A stretch of 64,000 nucleotides of DNA from Endoconidiophora laricicola (Eukaryota; Ascomycota; Sordariomycetes; Microascales; Ceratocystidaceae), in assembly GCA_001640655.1 (NCBI GenBank), contig LXGT01000110.1, forward strand, positions 1 to 64,000, read 5' to 3'. The position numbers and the translations under genes were made by a program. Under the pieces are notes generated by a model. That model was not told where the DNA came from. It did no database searches and saw only the letters and a list, made by a program, of their open reading frames with translations. How positions within the stretch are numbered: position 1 is the stretch's first letter; every line of letters begins with the position of its first letter. Positions 49,050 to 63,617 of the stretch are shown in pieces.

Positions 49050-52000
49050 TATAAAGGCGGTCTTTGTGTTGATGTGTAGGAAGGTAGAATATATGTATGT
49101 ATCAGTAAAAACGGTAAAGAGTAGAATAGAAGGGATATATAGATAGAGTCTATTTATAAGAACTGAAGGGCAGGAAAAGACCCAATGAAGAAAGAGATGG
49201 AAGATAAGAATGATGATGAACAAGAGATAGGAAACAAGACACACAGAACAGAGGCCAAGACGATCCTTATATACTAACGGAACGGACTGAAGACCTGGAG
49301 GCTCGACAAGAACGATCTTTCTCGCTTCAGTCTTGTCAGTGTCCCAAAGCAAAGCAAAAAAATAAATAAAAGGATAATGATAAAATATTACCAGAAACAA
49401 TTAATATCTGTGATTAAATTATCAACGCTCCACATCGCATGTAAATTCACGACTAATTAAGCGTTAGTCCGGGGTGCAATAAATATTGCGGGGAAATGAC
49501 CAAAAAACTCGAAGCGTTTTCCAGGGTGTGCACAGAGTAAGTATGCAGTAAAGACACGCCTGTTTCTGTCCCTTCCCTGTCTTCTTTTCTCTCTTCTTCC
49601 CCCTAGTATACTTTGGAGTTCGATTGTTGGAGAATCGATTAGGTATGGAAGAAAAACCTAGTAGCTTTTATATGCTTGGCTTCTTAAACGGTCATCACCG
49701 AGCAATAAAGAAGATAAAAAACTACAAAAAATTTGTTTGACGCCGCTAGCGTCTAAAAGCCCGCTGTGGAGAACGGTCATGTGGTTTGCAGATAAAACAA
49801 CTAACAATTTGAACGTAGGTCAAGTCACACGCTGATGCCGTCTGATAGCTGCCTGGAAAATAGCAATCTCAAAGCAGATAACAGGGCCGATTATTCAAGT
49901 TTGTGAAGCGAGAAGGACAAAATCGATCGATTACTTGTAGAACGTATTGCTTCTATCTGTATTTTCAAGGTTATACTTATAAACGCTACATTGTAAGGGT
50001 TATATAAACCCTGCATACAGGAGTCTGATACGGGCCAACGCGTCTATCCAAGCCATGAAACACCCGCTAACATACTACATATAGAACTTCCATCGTCTGA
50101 TCACACCTCTGACAAGATCACATAGACACCTTGCTTTTAAAAAGCACGTAGTCTTCGATAGAGATAGATCCGACAGAGGCTCTGCGGTTATGCAGACAAA
50201 AAAAAAAACAGTGAAATAGTAACGTGACCCCAAGGCAGATCACACACCAAAAAAAGACATATTGAACCTAACGATCGATCCAAGTTTTCTCACTGAAAAA
50301 GAAATTGAGACAAAAGGGGAACACTATTGACGGCAGAGCCCTAAACTTGCAGTTGAGCCGCAGGACACTGAAGAAAAGAACCCATCCTTAGAGACATGAG
50401 ATACATGCAATATAGTAAACTAACAAACTTGGGGTTCATAGCCGTTCCTCTCGTTGCAACTGCAGGCTATGTTGGTTCCACACCTATCTCCATAGGGTTC
50501 GGATCCTGGATTAGAGTCATAGCCATTGTCATCAACCTCCATATTTGCATCGTGGAAAGACTGGCAAGAACAACTCTTCTTCATGTGCCTAGTTGGAGTC
50601 GATGGAAAAAAGAGCAAGACAAGAGTCACGTGTCCACACAAAAACTCAAGAAAAGAAAAGGGGCTCTGTGGTGGACACAACGCGCGAGCTATCTATTTTT
50701 CCGTTTTCATCAAGTCTCTTGCTGAGAGGGCCACCACCAGCTATAAACTATCGTGACATTTTGCAATTGTTATTGCAGATCACAAACCAATGTGCTTCCT
50801 TCCCCTTCTTGCTCAATAAGTATAGATAAGCACCAAGCTCCCCACTAGCGGATGTGTTCAGTCTCACAATTGGGCCTCTCTAGATAGTATAGTTTGATTG
50901 GCCTTGTCGTTTCCTGTTACTGGGAAGCACAATGTAAACCTGAATGGCGTTAGTCTAGCCTAGGCCCAAACTATTTGCCAACCCAGGAAGTAGCTAGACA
51001 AGTGAGAGATAGAAAGAGAGAGTGGGTCTGCTTTCGCGCGTTCGCCTTTTCATTTGGAATATAATTCCTTCTTTGTTTTTGGTAATGCTCAGGTAAATGT
51101 GATGAATGTTCTGGAATAACCAAACGACTTTTTTTTTTCTCTGGCTTCTTCTTTGTCACTGTTGACTATGAAGAGGCTCTGTAGATCGCCGATATAAGGA
51201 CGCAAGGGCACAGCAAAGAGGCACAGGCTGGCTCTTCCTTAGGAACCACGTTTCAGTTTACATTTGTCCAGGGCGCGGTAACTCAAACTAAACACCCAAA
51301 AAGTCTAACCCTTAGCCTATATCTGTCTTTATATATCTGTTAGTTTTAGTTACAAGATTGGCAATAACCTGTCGACTATCGTACAGGATCTCCCTGTAAA
51401 ATCCAACACTGAGATATTAGGGTTGTGACACACTTACACCGCCATCTATGGATATGTTGCGCATACGTACAGCGCTGTTTGCAGCTTTTCCAAAAGGAAG
51501 ATGGCAACTTAGTGAGGAGGCCTACCGGAGTTTGTGACAAACATTGGCTTTGTCGGCTCATCATCACCGGTCGTCTTTTGAATAATGCTTCGCCGCTTTA
51601 GGTGGTCTCTTAGCTTTATAACGGCACATGTCAAGTTCGGCAAAAGAAGCATTTGCTCTTATATACTGAATAGCATAGATACGCATAGCACAGCCGCCGG
51701 CTACTCTGTATACAAACAGTGAAAGAAGCTTGGGTCACTTTTACTTTAACGCAATTTTCTCCTCCTTTTCCTCTGTTAATTAAGCTGCCCCCAAACAAAA
51801 GCTCCAAGCGTTGGCCTAGAAGCATAAGTGCTCCGGGGCTTTGGTACCTCATCTGCGCCTAGGCCTTAATGAACGATTTTTTTCCCTTCCTACCTATGCA
51901 GAGAAAGCAAGAAGAAAACACTAACTAGATAGAAGGAAAGGGGCAAAGCGCGCTGCGCTGTATATATGAAGCAGCAATACAATGTACTACTACAGCGTGA

Positions 52001-55000
52001 AGATAAATGGTCAACTAAGCGACGCGGCACAGCGCAAGAAGCCCTGGCCATATTAGAACCTTGATGGTAGTATTCAACATGTGCATATGATGTATTGATT
52101 CATATTCGTAAAACATAGCAAAGTATAATAGAGAGAAAACATAATAACAACAGAGAAAGTAGTAGTAATAACAAAAGAAAATAAATAAGCCAGCCGTCTC
52201 AAAATAGACATATACTTGCATTTCTGACTCTATTAGCGTCACAGGAACTCGTGCTGTTCCTGTTTGATGTCATGTGCCTCTAGGTGTTTCTAGAGCCTTG
52301 TTAGTCCTGATGCCACGACTGTGACACTCTTCGATGCGAGCCTATAAAGAAAAAAAAAGAAAAAAAAAAAAGAGTGCATGAACGTCAATAGTACTAACTG
52401 ACGTATAATCAAGTCGCAGAGATAAGGGTTAAAACTTGAAAAAGTCGCGGTGTTATGCAACTGATATGCAACAGTGTTAGGCGCTAGACGGGGCACAGCT
52501 GGGTTTGACACAAAAAAATGATGTTATATGAGAAAAGAGAAGGGTGGACAAACAGAGATATAACTTAGAGGCCACCTAACAGTTACTACCACCAGTGAAT
52601 GTGGTCACTGACACGACCTTGATCTACGACGTCGGAACGGATGTGTACAAGTGTTGCTTGGAATAGAATTGGGATGACAAAGTACAGACTCCAACCCGCT
52701 GGAAACTTTGATAAAAGCTTAACTTGGTTTGACTTCACAATCGACGCGTCACGAGATCTCTTCAACGATATCCCTCGACTCAAGAAAAAAGTATATCAAG
52801 AGCAACAAATTAAACGCAGACTAAAACTAAAACCTTCCCGCATGGCATGACAAAATATGGTCATCTGACCTGTTCTCTACACAGCACTACAGATACTACT
52901 GACGTCTTGCTTTAGCGCAGAATGTACAGGGCCTCAACACATATCGTATTCAGGCTTGTTGCGGCTAAGAAAGAAGATCTAGGCTTTCTTTTTGTACAGC
53001 GCTAATTTGGAAGGGGGGGGTTTTTTATATAGATTTTTCGAGGATGTTTGTTCAAGGTTTCTCCAACTTTTCAATACAGGGAGGGCGTGGCTTTACTCTT
53101 TTTGTCCCCTTGTTCCTTGAAATAAGCAATAACAACAGAAGCAGCAAAAAAGAACAAGATACTAGTAATGTGTCTAATCGGACCGACTGACATATTGTTT
53201 TCTCCTCGGAACTAGGCCCAAACAAGTAAAGCATACCTTGCCTGTATATTCAGATTCTGTTCTCCTTGTCATTGATCGTTCTTTTTCTTTCTCCATCTCT
53301 CTGTTTTTTTTATTACAAGGAAAAAATGGAGTATTTGTCTACTTGATTTTGTGCCGCAAAGTGACTCTTACGTCAAACAAAGTCTGTCTTTTTTTCTCTT
53401 TTTTTTCTCTCCTCTTAGGCTTGAGGCTCAATGTCCGAAACAATACCATATTGAAGATGGGGGAAAACTAGAGTTGCTGTAAGGATACCGAATAAGAACG
53501 GCAAAGGAAGAAGAAAAAAAAGGGGAGGAGGGAGGAAGATCTGCAGTCACAAAAGGAAAAGCAGAGCCTCGATAGATCTGTAGAACGTTGTTATCTTTTG
53601 TTTGTATAACAATCTATACAAGAATAATATCACTGCTGTGATGTGCCTGGTTGCAGCTGTTTTAACCCTAGAGTCATGCAAACCCTAACCCACAATTTAC
53701 CAACGTGCTTCATTTTTTTAGTTAGTTACCCCAGACTAATCTGCTTCTGATACAGAAATAATAGAAAAAAATCACTTTGATGTACGGCGGAAAATCTGGG
53801 GGATGTTGCTTTTGACCCCAGAGAAAGAAGACAAAGGCCCGACGAGCAAAAGAGAAGAAATCCCAAGAAATGGCGAGAGGGTGAAAGGTCAATAAAGAAG
53901 GGCCGAATCTAAGAAGAAAATAAAAGTGGACTTAGCCCTGAAGGTTTACCGTAGTTTGACAATCTTATCGAGACGCGCCGTTGTGGGAGACGTTCGTTTT
54001 GCAATAGTATTAAGCTAGTTTAATTAAAGAAATCAAGAAGCTTAATGCATAGTTACTAACTGTTCAGTTGACGCTTCCCCGGGTCATGTGTCCCATTGAA
54101 AATGAATAATAAATGCCCGGTGTTATTACTTTATCCTCTTCCCCATGGGGCGATATGCTTGTGGGTTTGAAGCTAGACGAATGGGTTTCCTTTAAAATTT
54201 ATGGCAAACTTACTGCTATTACAACATTTATTGTATATTTTCTTCCTTTTTAGAAACGTGCCGCGTTTTCTGGGGATCGGGCCGGGCGAGTTGGTTTCTT
54301 AGCCAGCCATTGTGTTTCGTCACTCTAGAGTTTCCTCGTCATAGACCTGGTAGATTGCCAATCTAGTCCAGCTAGTATGTATGTACAAGGGCTGGTAGAT
54401 TGGATCTCGTGGCCTGGTTTGATATCTAGGTCTAGACGTCATCAGCAAGCTACAAGAATGAAGCACAAGAAAAACGGTAAAAAAATCCTCGAGTATTACG
54501 GCGGCTCCAACTATCGCGTCCTTGTTATCTCGTTTGCTGTGGCTAGCAAAAAGTAAGCAAAGCAAAATCAGGTCCTTGCTTTCTATTTCTTTTAGCTTAT
54601 TACATGGAAACATGAACAATATCTATATTGGCTTGCGCTGCTAGAAATATGTGGCGACAAGGGGAATATTGTTAGAAAGATGTTGGAGACACGATCTCTG
54701 CTACCCCGCATCGAAGAGCTGAATATGGAGAACCATGGTCCTTGTTACAAACCCTATATTTGTCCTAGCTTTGAGGCTATTTCCGACATTGTTTTCTCGG
54801 TCATGCCCCGAGCTATATGTGATCTTCCATCTTTCAACTTCAACGTTGATGTGCGCCAAATGTCGGTTAATCTTGACGTTGATCTTGTCACTTGCAATCT
54901 TCGTCATGTTCTATCCACAGTAAAACGCAGCTGGATTTAACCACAAGCCGTAATATATCATGACCACACGGTGTCACTAGCTCGGGCCGGGGGGGGGGGA

Positions 55001-56774
55001 TGATGAAAGATATTCTTATGTTGCTTTTTGCTTCTTAAGACATCAAGGCCGCGAGGAAGGCCCTACATTGGGACTCCATACATGAAGACGGAATAAAGAG
55101 AAGCTACTATAGTGGTAACATCGGGAGCCAATGTTGGCTTCAGAGGTTACAGACTAGGACAAGAATGATCTGTATTCTGCCCCCTCCATAGCCTCTATTT
55201 TGCTTTGAACTCGATTTAAATCTTTTATTTTTATAGTTAGATCTTTGATGACTATATGTCAGACGCCCCCGTATTCTATATATAACAAACACATTATGTA
55301 TACATACGCACACCCTTTTTGGTTTGATGTCTTGTCTACCGATCACTTCCACCATAAAACATCGCATAGCGAGAGACGTAGAAGCACATACTACAAGGTA
55401 TCAACAAGTGCAATAAATGGAATACCAATACTGTCCATATGCCCTTGACGAATAAGACCCTGCATAGCGCCGCAGTATGACCGAACTTTTCTAGACACTA
55501 CGATCAAAGCCGATAGAAAGGCATAGCAACAGGGAAAGAGACTGGTATCGAAATAAGCTACTATGTATTGTCTCATCGCCTTGGCTTTCTTAGTTCTCTC
55601 ATATATGTTACGAAGATAAATTCAAAGATGTTATCAACATTTTTCCCCAACTAATCCCGACTCAGCGGACTGCACCGAAACAATCAATGGCCGCTAACAA
55701 GGCCGAGTGGGATGGAAAGCTTCCTGCTAGAGATAAAAAATATTTTCATACAAAATAAGCTAGACTCTCACCAATACCCTGTGTTGTGAAAAAATAAAAA
55801 ACGCAACCAACTCAGTTGTAAGTACACAAAACCCACATGTGGCTTTCCTTTTCTTAGTCACAGACTCTGATATTAGGCATACTTGCCCTGGACTTCACAT
55901 TCTGTATTTGCCCCCTTCTTCGTTTGTGGACATCCATCGCGGGACTGAATAACGCAGGAGGTTTTGTTGTTTGTGATTAATACTTCCTCTTCTGTGCTTG
56001 TTCAATGCGCTAGTTCACATGGAGTTAGCCTCGAGACGTCTTGGTTACGCCTAACGAGTCAATAAAATTAATGGACAGAGAGAGGACAAGCACGTAGATC
56101 AAGAAAGACCGGGCCGAGCCAAAAACTTTTGTCTAGTTGTCTTGATTATGGATATTTGGGTAGTATTAACGGTGGGGAATACGTATTTAGTTTGGTCGTG
56201 ATGATTTGTAAACGTTTGATAACATAGCATTGCTAATTTAGTAAGTTGAGAATGCCCCAGATTTTGAAGTGGCTCGAGTCTGGGGAAGACAGAGAAAAAA
56301 AAAGAAAAAAAGGAAGCAAAGAGAACTAAATCTAAGGCCTCAAGGCGGCCTTTAGAATGAAGGAACGCCGGGCTTTCTTGGTGTTGGTTGGGGTCTGGGG
56401 AAGTCCTCGAATATGGGGAGAGGAGAAACTTCTGATAGAAAATGATGGACTAGATGTTTCTGATTCGGTGGATAAGAAACAAGACTAGTAATATTATGCC
56501 TCGTTTCCTCGTTAGATCCTATTGTGAACATCGTATCAAGGCCCAGGAAAAAAAAAAAAGGCAGCATGATCACCAGATTCGCCTGCCAAGTGGCCGAGAA
56601 ATTGGAGATGTTCAAGACATGTCGTTGTTATTTTCTATGAGGCTCAAGCTATTGTTTCCAAGGATGGGAGGCTTTTTCTTCTTTCCTTTCTTTCCTCGTT
56701 ATTTTCTTGTTACTCCAACTGTGATTTTCCTATCAGGGTTGAATGAGATATCTTACTAAGATGTATGTGGAAAG

Positions 56775-56794
56775 TATATATATATATATATATA
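56775..56794 (+). repeat. TA dinucleotide microsatellite
   Basis: Ten consecutive TA units in non-coding DNA. Confidence 0.9.
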
Positions 56795-58390
56795 CATATG
56801 TGCTAACTTAATGTCTGTGCTAGTTATTGTTATGGGTTGTTCTACAGTCTCCCGATTCCAGATTCCAGATTCGGTTGTTCTGCTTGTGAAAGGCAATATC
56901 TCCTATTTTCCTCTTTAGAATCTTAGATCCGCGAGACAAAAGAAGACGGTAATCTTAGAGCAAGGGTTCCAAACGTATGTAAGAAAGAGCCTCAATGTCA
57001 CAGACAAGAAGTATATAGTTAAATAATGTAGAACAATACACTAGGTAAAACAGAAGACCAAGGGCAACAACCTTTACAACACATCAAGTCTACTTCTTGC
57101 TCAAACGGACAAAGCCACATGATGACACTTTGAACATATAAACAAGACAGAAAAGAAAGAGACCTTCTAAGGCATCGGTTAAACCACTAGAATCTTCTGA
57201 AAGCCCGATACTACTTACTTAAGAGCCCCAAACACCCCTCGTTTCTCCCCCCCCTTGATAATATTTTCTATCTCTGATATGGAGAGAAGCGGTCAGAAGA
57301 GCTGGCTAGCTTGTCTAGCTAGCTACCAACAAAAAAAGACATGTCTGCAAGTACTATCGCCATGCTCGTACTGTCTTGACCCCCCCTCTCCTCTTTCAGG
57401 CTGGCTGGGCATGGGGCATTTCGCCAAATTTGTGCCCGAGAAGAAAGGCATGGAAAAAAATATACTAAGGAGAATAGTACGACGACATCTGGAGGTGGGG
57501 TGGAGCGTGGAGTCTCCTGTCTTTGCGCTGATTCCTTTTTGGCCTGTCCTCTGACAAATCCGGCTGGAATTGAGCTGGCTGGGGATGAGAATTACGGTGC
57601 ATAGTAGTATCAGCAGTAGAGCTATTTGAGTCAACTACTATAAACATATCATGCTGTTGGAAGATAGCCTTGGATACTGGCCAATGGCAATAGTGCGGGC
57701 TCACGTGTGTTAGTAGAGTCGTAACACAAATATCGTACATGCCATGTACTACAGCGGTCAAGCGATGCAGCTGCAGGGTGATTTCATGCTAGCCTTTGTT
57801 AGGGGGAAGCTTCGTCCGTCACGTCAGAAGCAGCTCTATCAGCAGCAGAGTCATCGAGCTAGAAGAAGTATTCAGCCTCAAAATAAGAGAATGAAAGGAT
57901 GTTATGAATGTGAGATTCAGCTCGTCAGGGAGAGGACGTAACTTATCTATGGTGAGGGAAACACTCAATATCGAGTTCACTGATCTCAGATACAAAGATA
58001 TCCTTGGACTGCCTCATATCCTGTGGCGATAAGGAGATGGTGGGCTTATACATTCTATTGTTCTGGTCGTCCGGAAGGAGAGGTGCAAGAATGGGGAATG
58101 AGACTAGAGCCGATCGCCCAATGTCGAAAGCATATAGTATTTCATTGCATTCCTAGCTAGAAGACTAAAGCTACTTGCAGCGCTATACGCAAGAATTCCA
58201 AGACTGAAAATTGCTTGTTTTTGCAAAGGCTGGCTTGTATGTAGTAGAGTAGAGCATAGGGCCTGTTATCGGTGTGTTAGCCTCATCATGTTCGTCGTTA
58301 GGCATCCCAGAGGATATCCCAGAGGATTATATCTATTGGGACATGTGATCTGCCCTGAAAAGGGCGTGTGGTATTCTTTGCTTGCTAGGA

Positions 58391-58563
58391 GACAAGGACA
58401 AGGTCAGTCCTGTTGACTATTAGTACCAAGATTTGGTCACAGCGTTGAGCCTAGCAACAGGCAGAGTACACAAGTAGGCGCACCCCTACCTTGTCCTTGT
58501 CCGGGGACTGGAGAGCTTGGTCAGTAGGCACGGGTTAGTTACCCAAAAGAGGACAAGGACAAG
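58391..58563. repeat. GACAAGGACAAG inverted and direct repeats
   Basis: The 14-base GACAAGGACAAGGT at 58391-58404 is inverted at 58488-58501, giving a possible stem with a loop of about 83 bases. The 12-base GACAAGGACAAG recurs directly at 58552-58563. The function is unknown. Confidence 0.75.
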
Positions 58564-59579
58564 CAGAAAGAAGATGGAGAAGATGAAGTGCCGCAAACAA
58601 GCACGAACATGACCGTCTTCTCTGGTCTCTAGGCTAGTGGAACGGGCTCATCAGCTCAGCCGAAGTTGCCTGTGAGATAGAATGCTAATTTCCTCACCAT
58701 GACAGAAACTGGAACTAGAGCAATGGGGAACTAGATGAAGTGAGTAATGGGAGACTGAGAGAGAATAAAAGCTACTTTTCTAATTTTTTTTTTTGGAGAA
58801 GTATCTCATGACTGAATTGTGTGCCGCGTTGAGCGGCCTCGCCGGCTGGAAAGTCTAGAGCTAACTTCTGCTGAAGTAGAGAGTAACAATGATTCACGTA
58901 TTCAGTGGATGCTTATAATAAACAAATGGATCAAATCGATTGATATGTAATAGTGATATTCTAGTCGGAATGCTCTTGATGACTGCCGATCGTGAAAGGG
59001 AAAATAATGCATCAAAAGAGCTAGACTGAAGGCCGATGACGTAGAATTACAAAGGACGTATCATTTATCAAGCTGTAGCTTGATGATAAACAGCAAGATA
59101 CAACGTTGTAAAATATTCTTATAAACACTCACCGAACGACTGACTATATCGCCGGTAAACAAACTGGGTCTGGTAGCCTGAATAACGTATAATCAGAAAT
59201 ATAAACAGAGAAAAGGTGCTTCTGCACAGGACGCAGTGTTTGATTAGTTAGTTGACAGCAAGCAAAAAGACAAGGCTGTAACAAAGAGAAAGACGGGTCA
59301 TAATAGTAGAGGTACTTGTCTTACAGTACTGGCTATCGTAAAAACTCAAGTATCCACGTTATAGCATGCTTTCTAGACTTTTAGCGGGGTAGCTGTAAGA
59401 CAGCTTTAGCCCACGCCTCAGCCTTGCAGCGTCGACTAGAAAGAAACGCGGGCGTTTGGTGATCTTATTGCGTTTCATTTCTTGGCTTCATTGAAGAACG
59501 GCCCGGACGCCATCTCATCGACTTCGTCTCTGCTTCTTCACCGTTTTTGTTTTTTTTCTTCACGCATATACTTTTCGCC

Positions 59580-62234
59580 ATGTCGTGTTCTCACGTTGAA
59601 TCGCTAGGTAGGAGCTAGATCGTGACCGCTCGGGGAAGAGTTTCCCTGGAGCTTTGATTGTTGCGAAGCTAACTCTAGCCATTGTTCTAAATTTCCCCGC
59701 CATCCAGCTCTCCGGCCTCCGCGTTTGTCGCAATCTGTCTACCGCGAAGATTGCACACAGTGCTTTGATTCCATTGTACGTGATACTGAGCCAAGCTTCT
59801 ACCACTTCTGCTTTGACTACCATGTGCCTAGCATGTATGTATATGGGCACATGCTGATACTTATGCTTCAATCATCTGCTGTTCTAGGACGACTCTACCG
59901 GCCTCGATGTCTGCCTCCAATGCTTTAATGGTGGCTGCACTGGTGAAAACAGCCATGCTACCCTACACGCTTCTCTACAAAGCCACCCGCTGGTCGCTAA
60001 CATCCGACGCACCCGCAAAATAATCGAGCGAAACGAACCACCGCTTAAGATGTCTAAGCTTGCAATCGCTGCCGAGACCGAAGCCGACCGCTACGAGACT
60101 ACCGTGACTGTCCGCTGCCTCGAATGTAGCCTTGACCTCGATAAGACAGCCGCCAAACTTGCGCCTGTAGTCAGCGGCATCATGTCGGCCAACACGTTTT
60201 CTCGTCAGGAAGAGGTCAAGGCCTGGGAGCTTGAACTTACTGAATGTGAACACATCCTAACCCTCGACCAAGACGTAGCCAAGCCCATCAAATCCGGCGA
60301 CCTGGGCCACTGCTCAGCATGCGACCTCCACGAAAATCTATGGCTCTGTCTGCAGTGCGGAAACCTTGGTTGCGGCCGCAAGCAACTCGGCGGCGTGGAC
60401 GGCAATTCCCATGGTCTGGCCCATGCAACTGAGTCGGGCCATGGCGTTGCAGTCAAATTAGGTTCAATCACTCCCGAAGGGAACGCCGACGTTTACTGTT
60501 ATAAATGTGATGACGAACGCATCGACAAGAACTTGGCGGTGCACTTGGCGAATTGGGGTATCAAACTGGCTGATCGCCAAAAGACAGAAAAGAGCTTGAC
60601 TGAGATGCAGATCGAGCAGAACCTTCGTTGGGATTTCAGCATGACAACTAGTGATGGCCAGCAGCTGACGCCACTATTTGGCCCTGGCCTCACAGGCCTG
60701 AAAAACCTGGGTAATAGCTGCTATCTTGCCAGCATCCTGCAGTGTCTGTTTGACCTACCAGCGTTTAGTGAGCGCTATTACAAGCCGGGAAATATTCCGC
60801 CCAGTGCATCTGAACCTGCAGCCGACCTAGAGACGCAATTGGAAAAAGTGGCTGATGGTCTTCTTTCTGGCCGTTACTCCAAGCCTGATAGTAACGTCTC
60901 CATATCGGCGTCATTAGATGAGCCCGTGCACCAGCGTGGAATTGCTCCTGCTATGCTGAAGCATTTGGTCGGCCGTGGCCACGAAGAATTCTCGACCATG
61001 CGCCAGCAGGATGCGTTTGAGTTTCTACAGCACCTTTTTACGCTGATTACCCGAGCTAGCAAAGCTGATGGCAAACCAAACCCAACTGACAAATTCCGTT
61101 TCGTCATTGAACAGCGGCTGCAATGCCTTGGCTGCAAGAAGGTGCGATATAGCTTGACGGAGCAGGATAATATCTTTATCAACATCCCCAAGGACAAGAT
61201 TCCTGCGCCTGAAGGCAGCGACGAGCCCGACACGTACCGATCGGTCACGCTGAGGGAGTGTCTAGACCGCTTTACGGGCCCAGAAAAGGTTGAGCTGACG
61301 TGTGTGTCATGCGGCAGCAAAGACGGCTACACTAAGCAACAGTTGTTTAAGACATTCCCTGATGTGCTGGCGGTTAATGCCAGCAAGATGGCCGTTGTAG
61401 ACTGGGTTCCTATCAAGGTTGATGTGCCCGTTATTGTCCCGACAGAGCCTTTCCTAATGGATGCCTACGTATCCAAGGGCATACAAGCTGACGAAGAAGA
61501 GCTCCCTGAGGAGCCAGAGCCTGACAGTGTGGCATTTGTACCGGATGCAACAGCCATGGCAATGTTGGAGGGCATGGGATTCCCGCTAAATCGCTGCCAC
61601 CGCGGACTGCACGCTACAGGCAACAATGATGCTAATGCGGCGATGGAGTGGATATTTGCACACATGGAAGATGCCGACATTGATGAGCCGCTAGTCATCA
61701 GCAACAGCAAAACGAGTGGCACGGCGGTGGAAGTGGACAAAAGCAAGATATTGATGTTGACGGATATGGGATTTACAGCGCCACAAGCCCAAAAGGCGTT
61801 GCGTGAAACTAACAGTGACGTTGAGGGCGCAGTAACATGGCTCTTCTCGCACCCAGGCGATCAGGGTGACGTCGAGGGCGAGCATGAGAGTTCAGAAGCC
61901 GAGCCGACCGAGAAGAAAACAACTCTTGTTGGCAATGCGGAATTGCCTGTCAAGTTCCAGTTGCAGTCACTAGTCTGCCACAAGGGCACGAGTATACATA
62001 CTGGGTACGTATGGTGCTTTTTTCCCTTTAAGTTTTTTTTTTTTTTTGGTTACGATTGGTTAAGGCTATATGCTGACTAACATACTGTTTTATAGACACT
62101 ACGTTGCCTTTATTCGCAAGCAGATTGACGGTAAAGAGTCGTGGGTGCTCTTCAATGATGAGAAGGTGGTCAAGGCTGTGGACGTGGATGAAATGGCCAA
62201 GTTTGCTTATGTGTATTTCTTTACTCGCAAATAA
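59580..62234 (+). CDS. UBP14: Ubiquitin carboxyl-terminal hydrolase, UBP14/USP5 type
   Basis: Exons 59580-59607, 59708-59775, 59888-62004 and 62096-62234 give 783 aa. The introns (100, 112 and 91 nt) have GTAGGA, GTACGT and GTACGT donors and CAG or TAG acceptors. The N-terminal variant zinc finger (YREDCTQCF, VCLQCFNGGC) is built across exons 1-3. The ZnF-UBP domain follows (HCSACDLHENLWLC and the CGNLGCGR segment, about 170-240). The catalytic Cys box GLKNLGNSCYLASI places C310 as nucleophile. Two UBA domains follow (MLEGMGF and LTDMGF), and the His box GHYVAFIRK (H739) lies across the last junction. Proteins of this type disassemble free unanchored polyubiquitin chains and supply the proteasome pathway with ubiquitin. 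Length and domain order are normal. Confidence 0.95.
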
Positions 62235-62733
62235 TCAGAAGAGGGGAAAGATGGGAGGAAGACGAACAAGAACAACAAAAAGAAACTTCTGCTACGAGAA
62301 ACTCAGGAAATAGCAACATGAGCAAGTGAGCGGGCAACAGACAAACAAGCTAAATGCATTTGATAAAGACCCAGTAAAAAGTTTCCAAACAAGGCCTGTA
62401 AAGTTAGCTGGGAGACGTGCTACATGCAACGATGTTGTTGGTATTAAGCGCTATATTATATGGAATCAATGCTGTGGTTAGGCGCGGTTTTGCGGGGAAA
62501 GCGAGACAAGGCATGAAATAACGACAAATAAGGTTATCAAAACCAACAATGGCATCTTCTCGTATCACGATGTTAATTTATACACTTTTCCGTTGTTTAG
62601 ACGCCCTTCTACCCCTCTCCTTTTCTAATTGCCCCAGATTATCAAAGCCTGACTCTACGTAACGTAGGAAGTGAGCAAAAGCTTAGGCCCTTTCAAGATA
62701 TTATGCGGGGAAGAAAATATACATAGTCATAAT

Positions 62734-62754
62734 ATGATGATGATGATGATGATG
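62734..62754 (+). repeat. ATG trinucleotide microsatellite
   Basis: Seven consecutive ATG/GAT units in non-coding DNA. Confidence 0.9.
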
Positions 62755-63617
62755 GGTTGTTTATTATTCTGCCAAACTATAGGTAGTTATAAGAGAATAA
62801 GCAGTAGTCTAAGCCGGGCTGGAAGAGAGAAAGGCCGAGAGACGATAACCAGCTAGTTAGTTGAGTCAGCAACCAATTACTACTACTACTCAGTAGTAAG
62901 TATATACACACGACTTGAAGGTATTGTTATGGCCGAAAATTAGGCCGATGCAAAAAAGGCAAAAGAGACAGATAGAACTGAGACTATAATTGGCTTTTTA
63001 TTGGCTCCCCGGATTACAAGCAAGGGCCAGGCAGTGTTCTAAGACGCCCTTTGATGTCTTTTGATGTCGATGAGGCCGAATAGTAAAAAGGAAGAATCTG
63101 GGGATGGCTGGCATTACATCAAGGATATTATAGTTGGCAATGTATGCTGATTACAGTGGATTCAGCACAAGTTCACTGTAGAAAAATAATTATAATACTA
63201 GCCCCCCCCTCCCCCCCCCAATATTCGAAAAACGAGGGCTTGAGTGGCTTCCAAAAGGCAAGAAACAACCCATACAAAGACCGTGACTTCAATGATGAAT
63301 CCCATTTACCGGTACCATTTGCTACCCTTTCTTTTTGTTTTCCTTAGAAGCAATCAATAAATAGCATTAAATAGCCCTGTAATCATGCGATCCTGGTCGG
63401 TCGATTATGGCCGCATAAGTGCCGATGTCCCAAACGCACGCACACGTTATATAGAAGAGAACTTATTACGCCTTACAAGAGACGTGCTGAAATTGACCGG
63501 TCTGACAGTTGAGACTAGGAGAGACAAAAAAGGCAAAGAGATACTGGAAGAAACGTGGACAACGCCATTGGGACAAAAAAAAACAAACAAGAGCAATGGC
63601 GGCTGTGCGTATCGATA

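Larger units (their letters stand above)
49050..59579. other. Gene-empty stretch of 10.5 kb
   Basis: I found no gene I can support on either strand. Open frames such as 50396-50725 (+, 109 aa), its minus-strand partner 50420-50680, and 54680-54940 (+, 86 aa) have no recognised motif or splice structure. It includes the transporter promoter on the left and the deubiquitinase promoter on the right, a TA microsatellite at 56775-56794, GACAAGGACAAG repeats around 58391-58563, and several A and T runs. It may hold non-coding transcripts or very diverged genes. Confidence 0.65.

Noticed and set aside
50396..50725. 109-aa plus-strand frame with a Cys-containing minus-strand partner
   Set aside because: No signal peptide, motif or splice support on either strand. 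Both frames could be chance, so no CDS was called.
54680..54940. 86-aa plus-strand frame
   Set aside because: No recognised domain and a similar-length antisense frame; probably noise.
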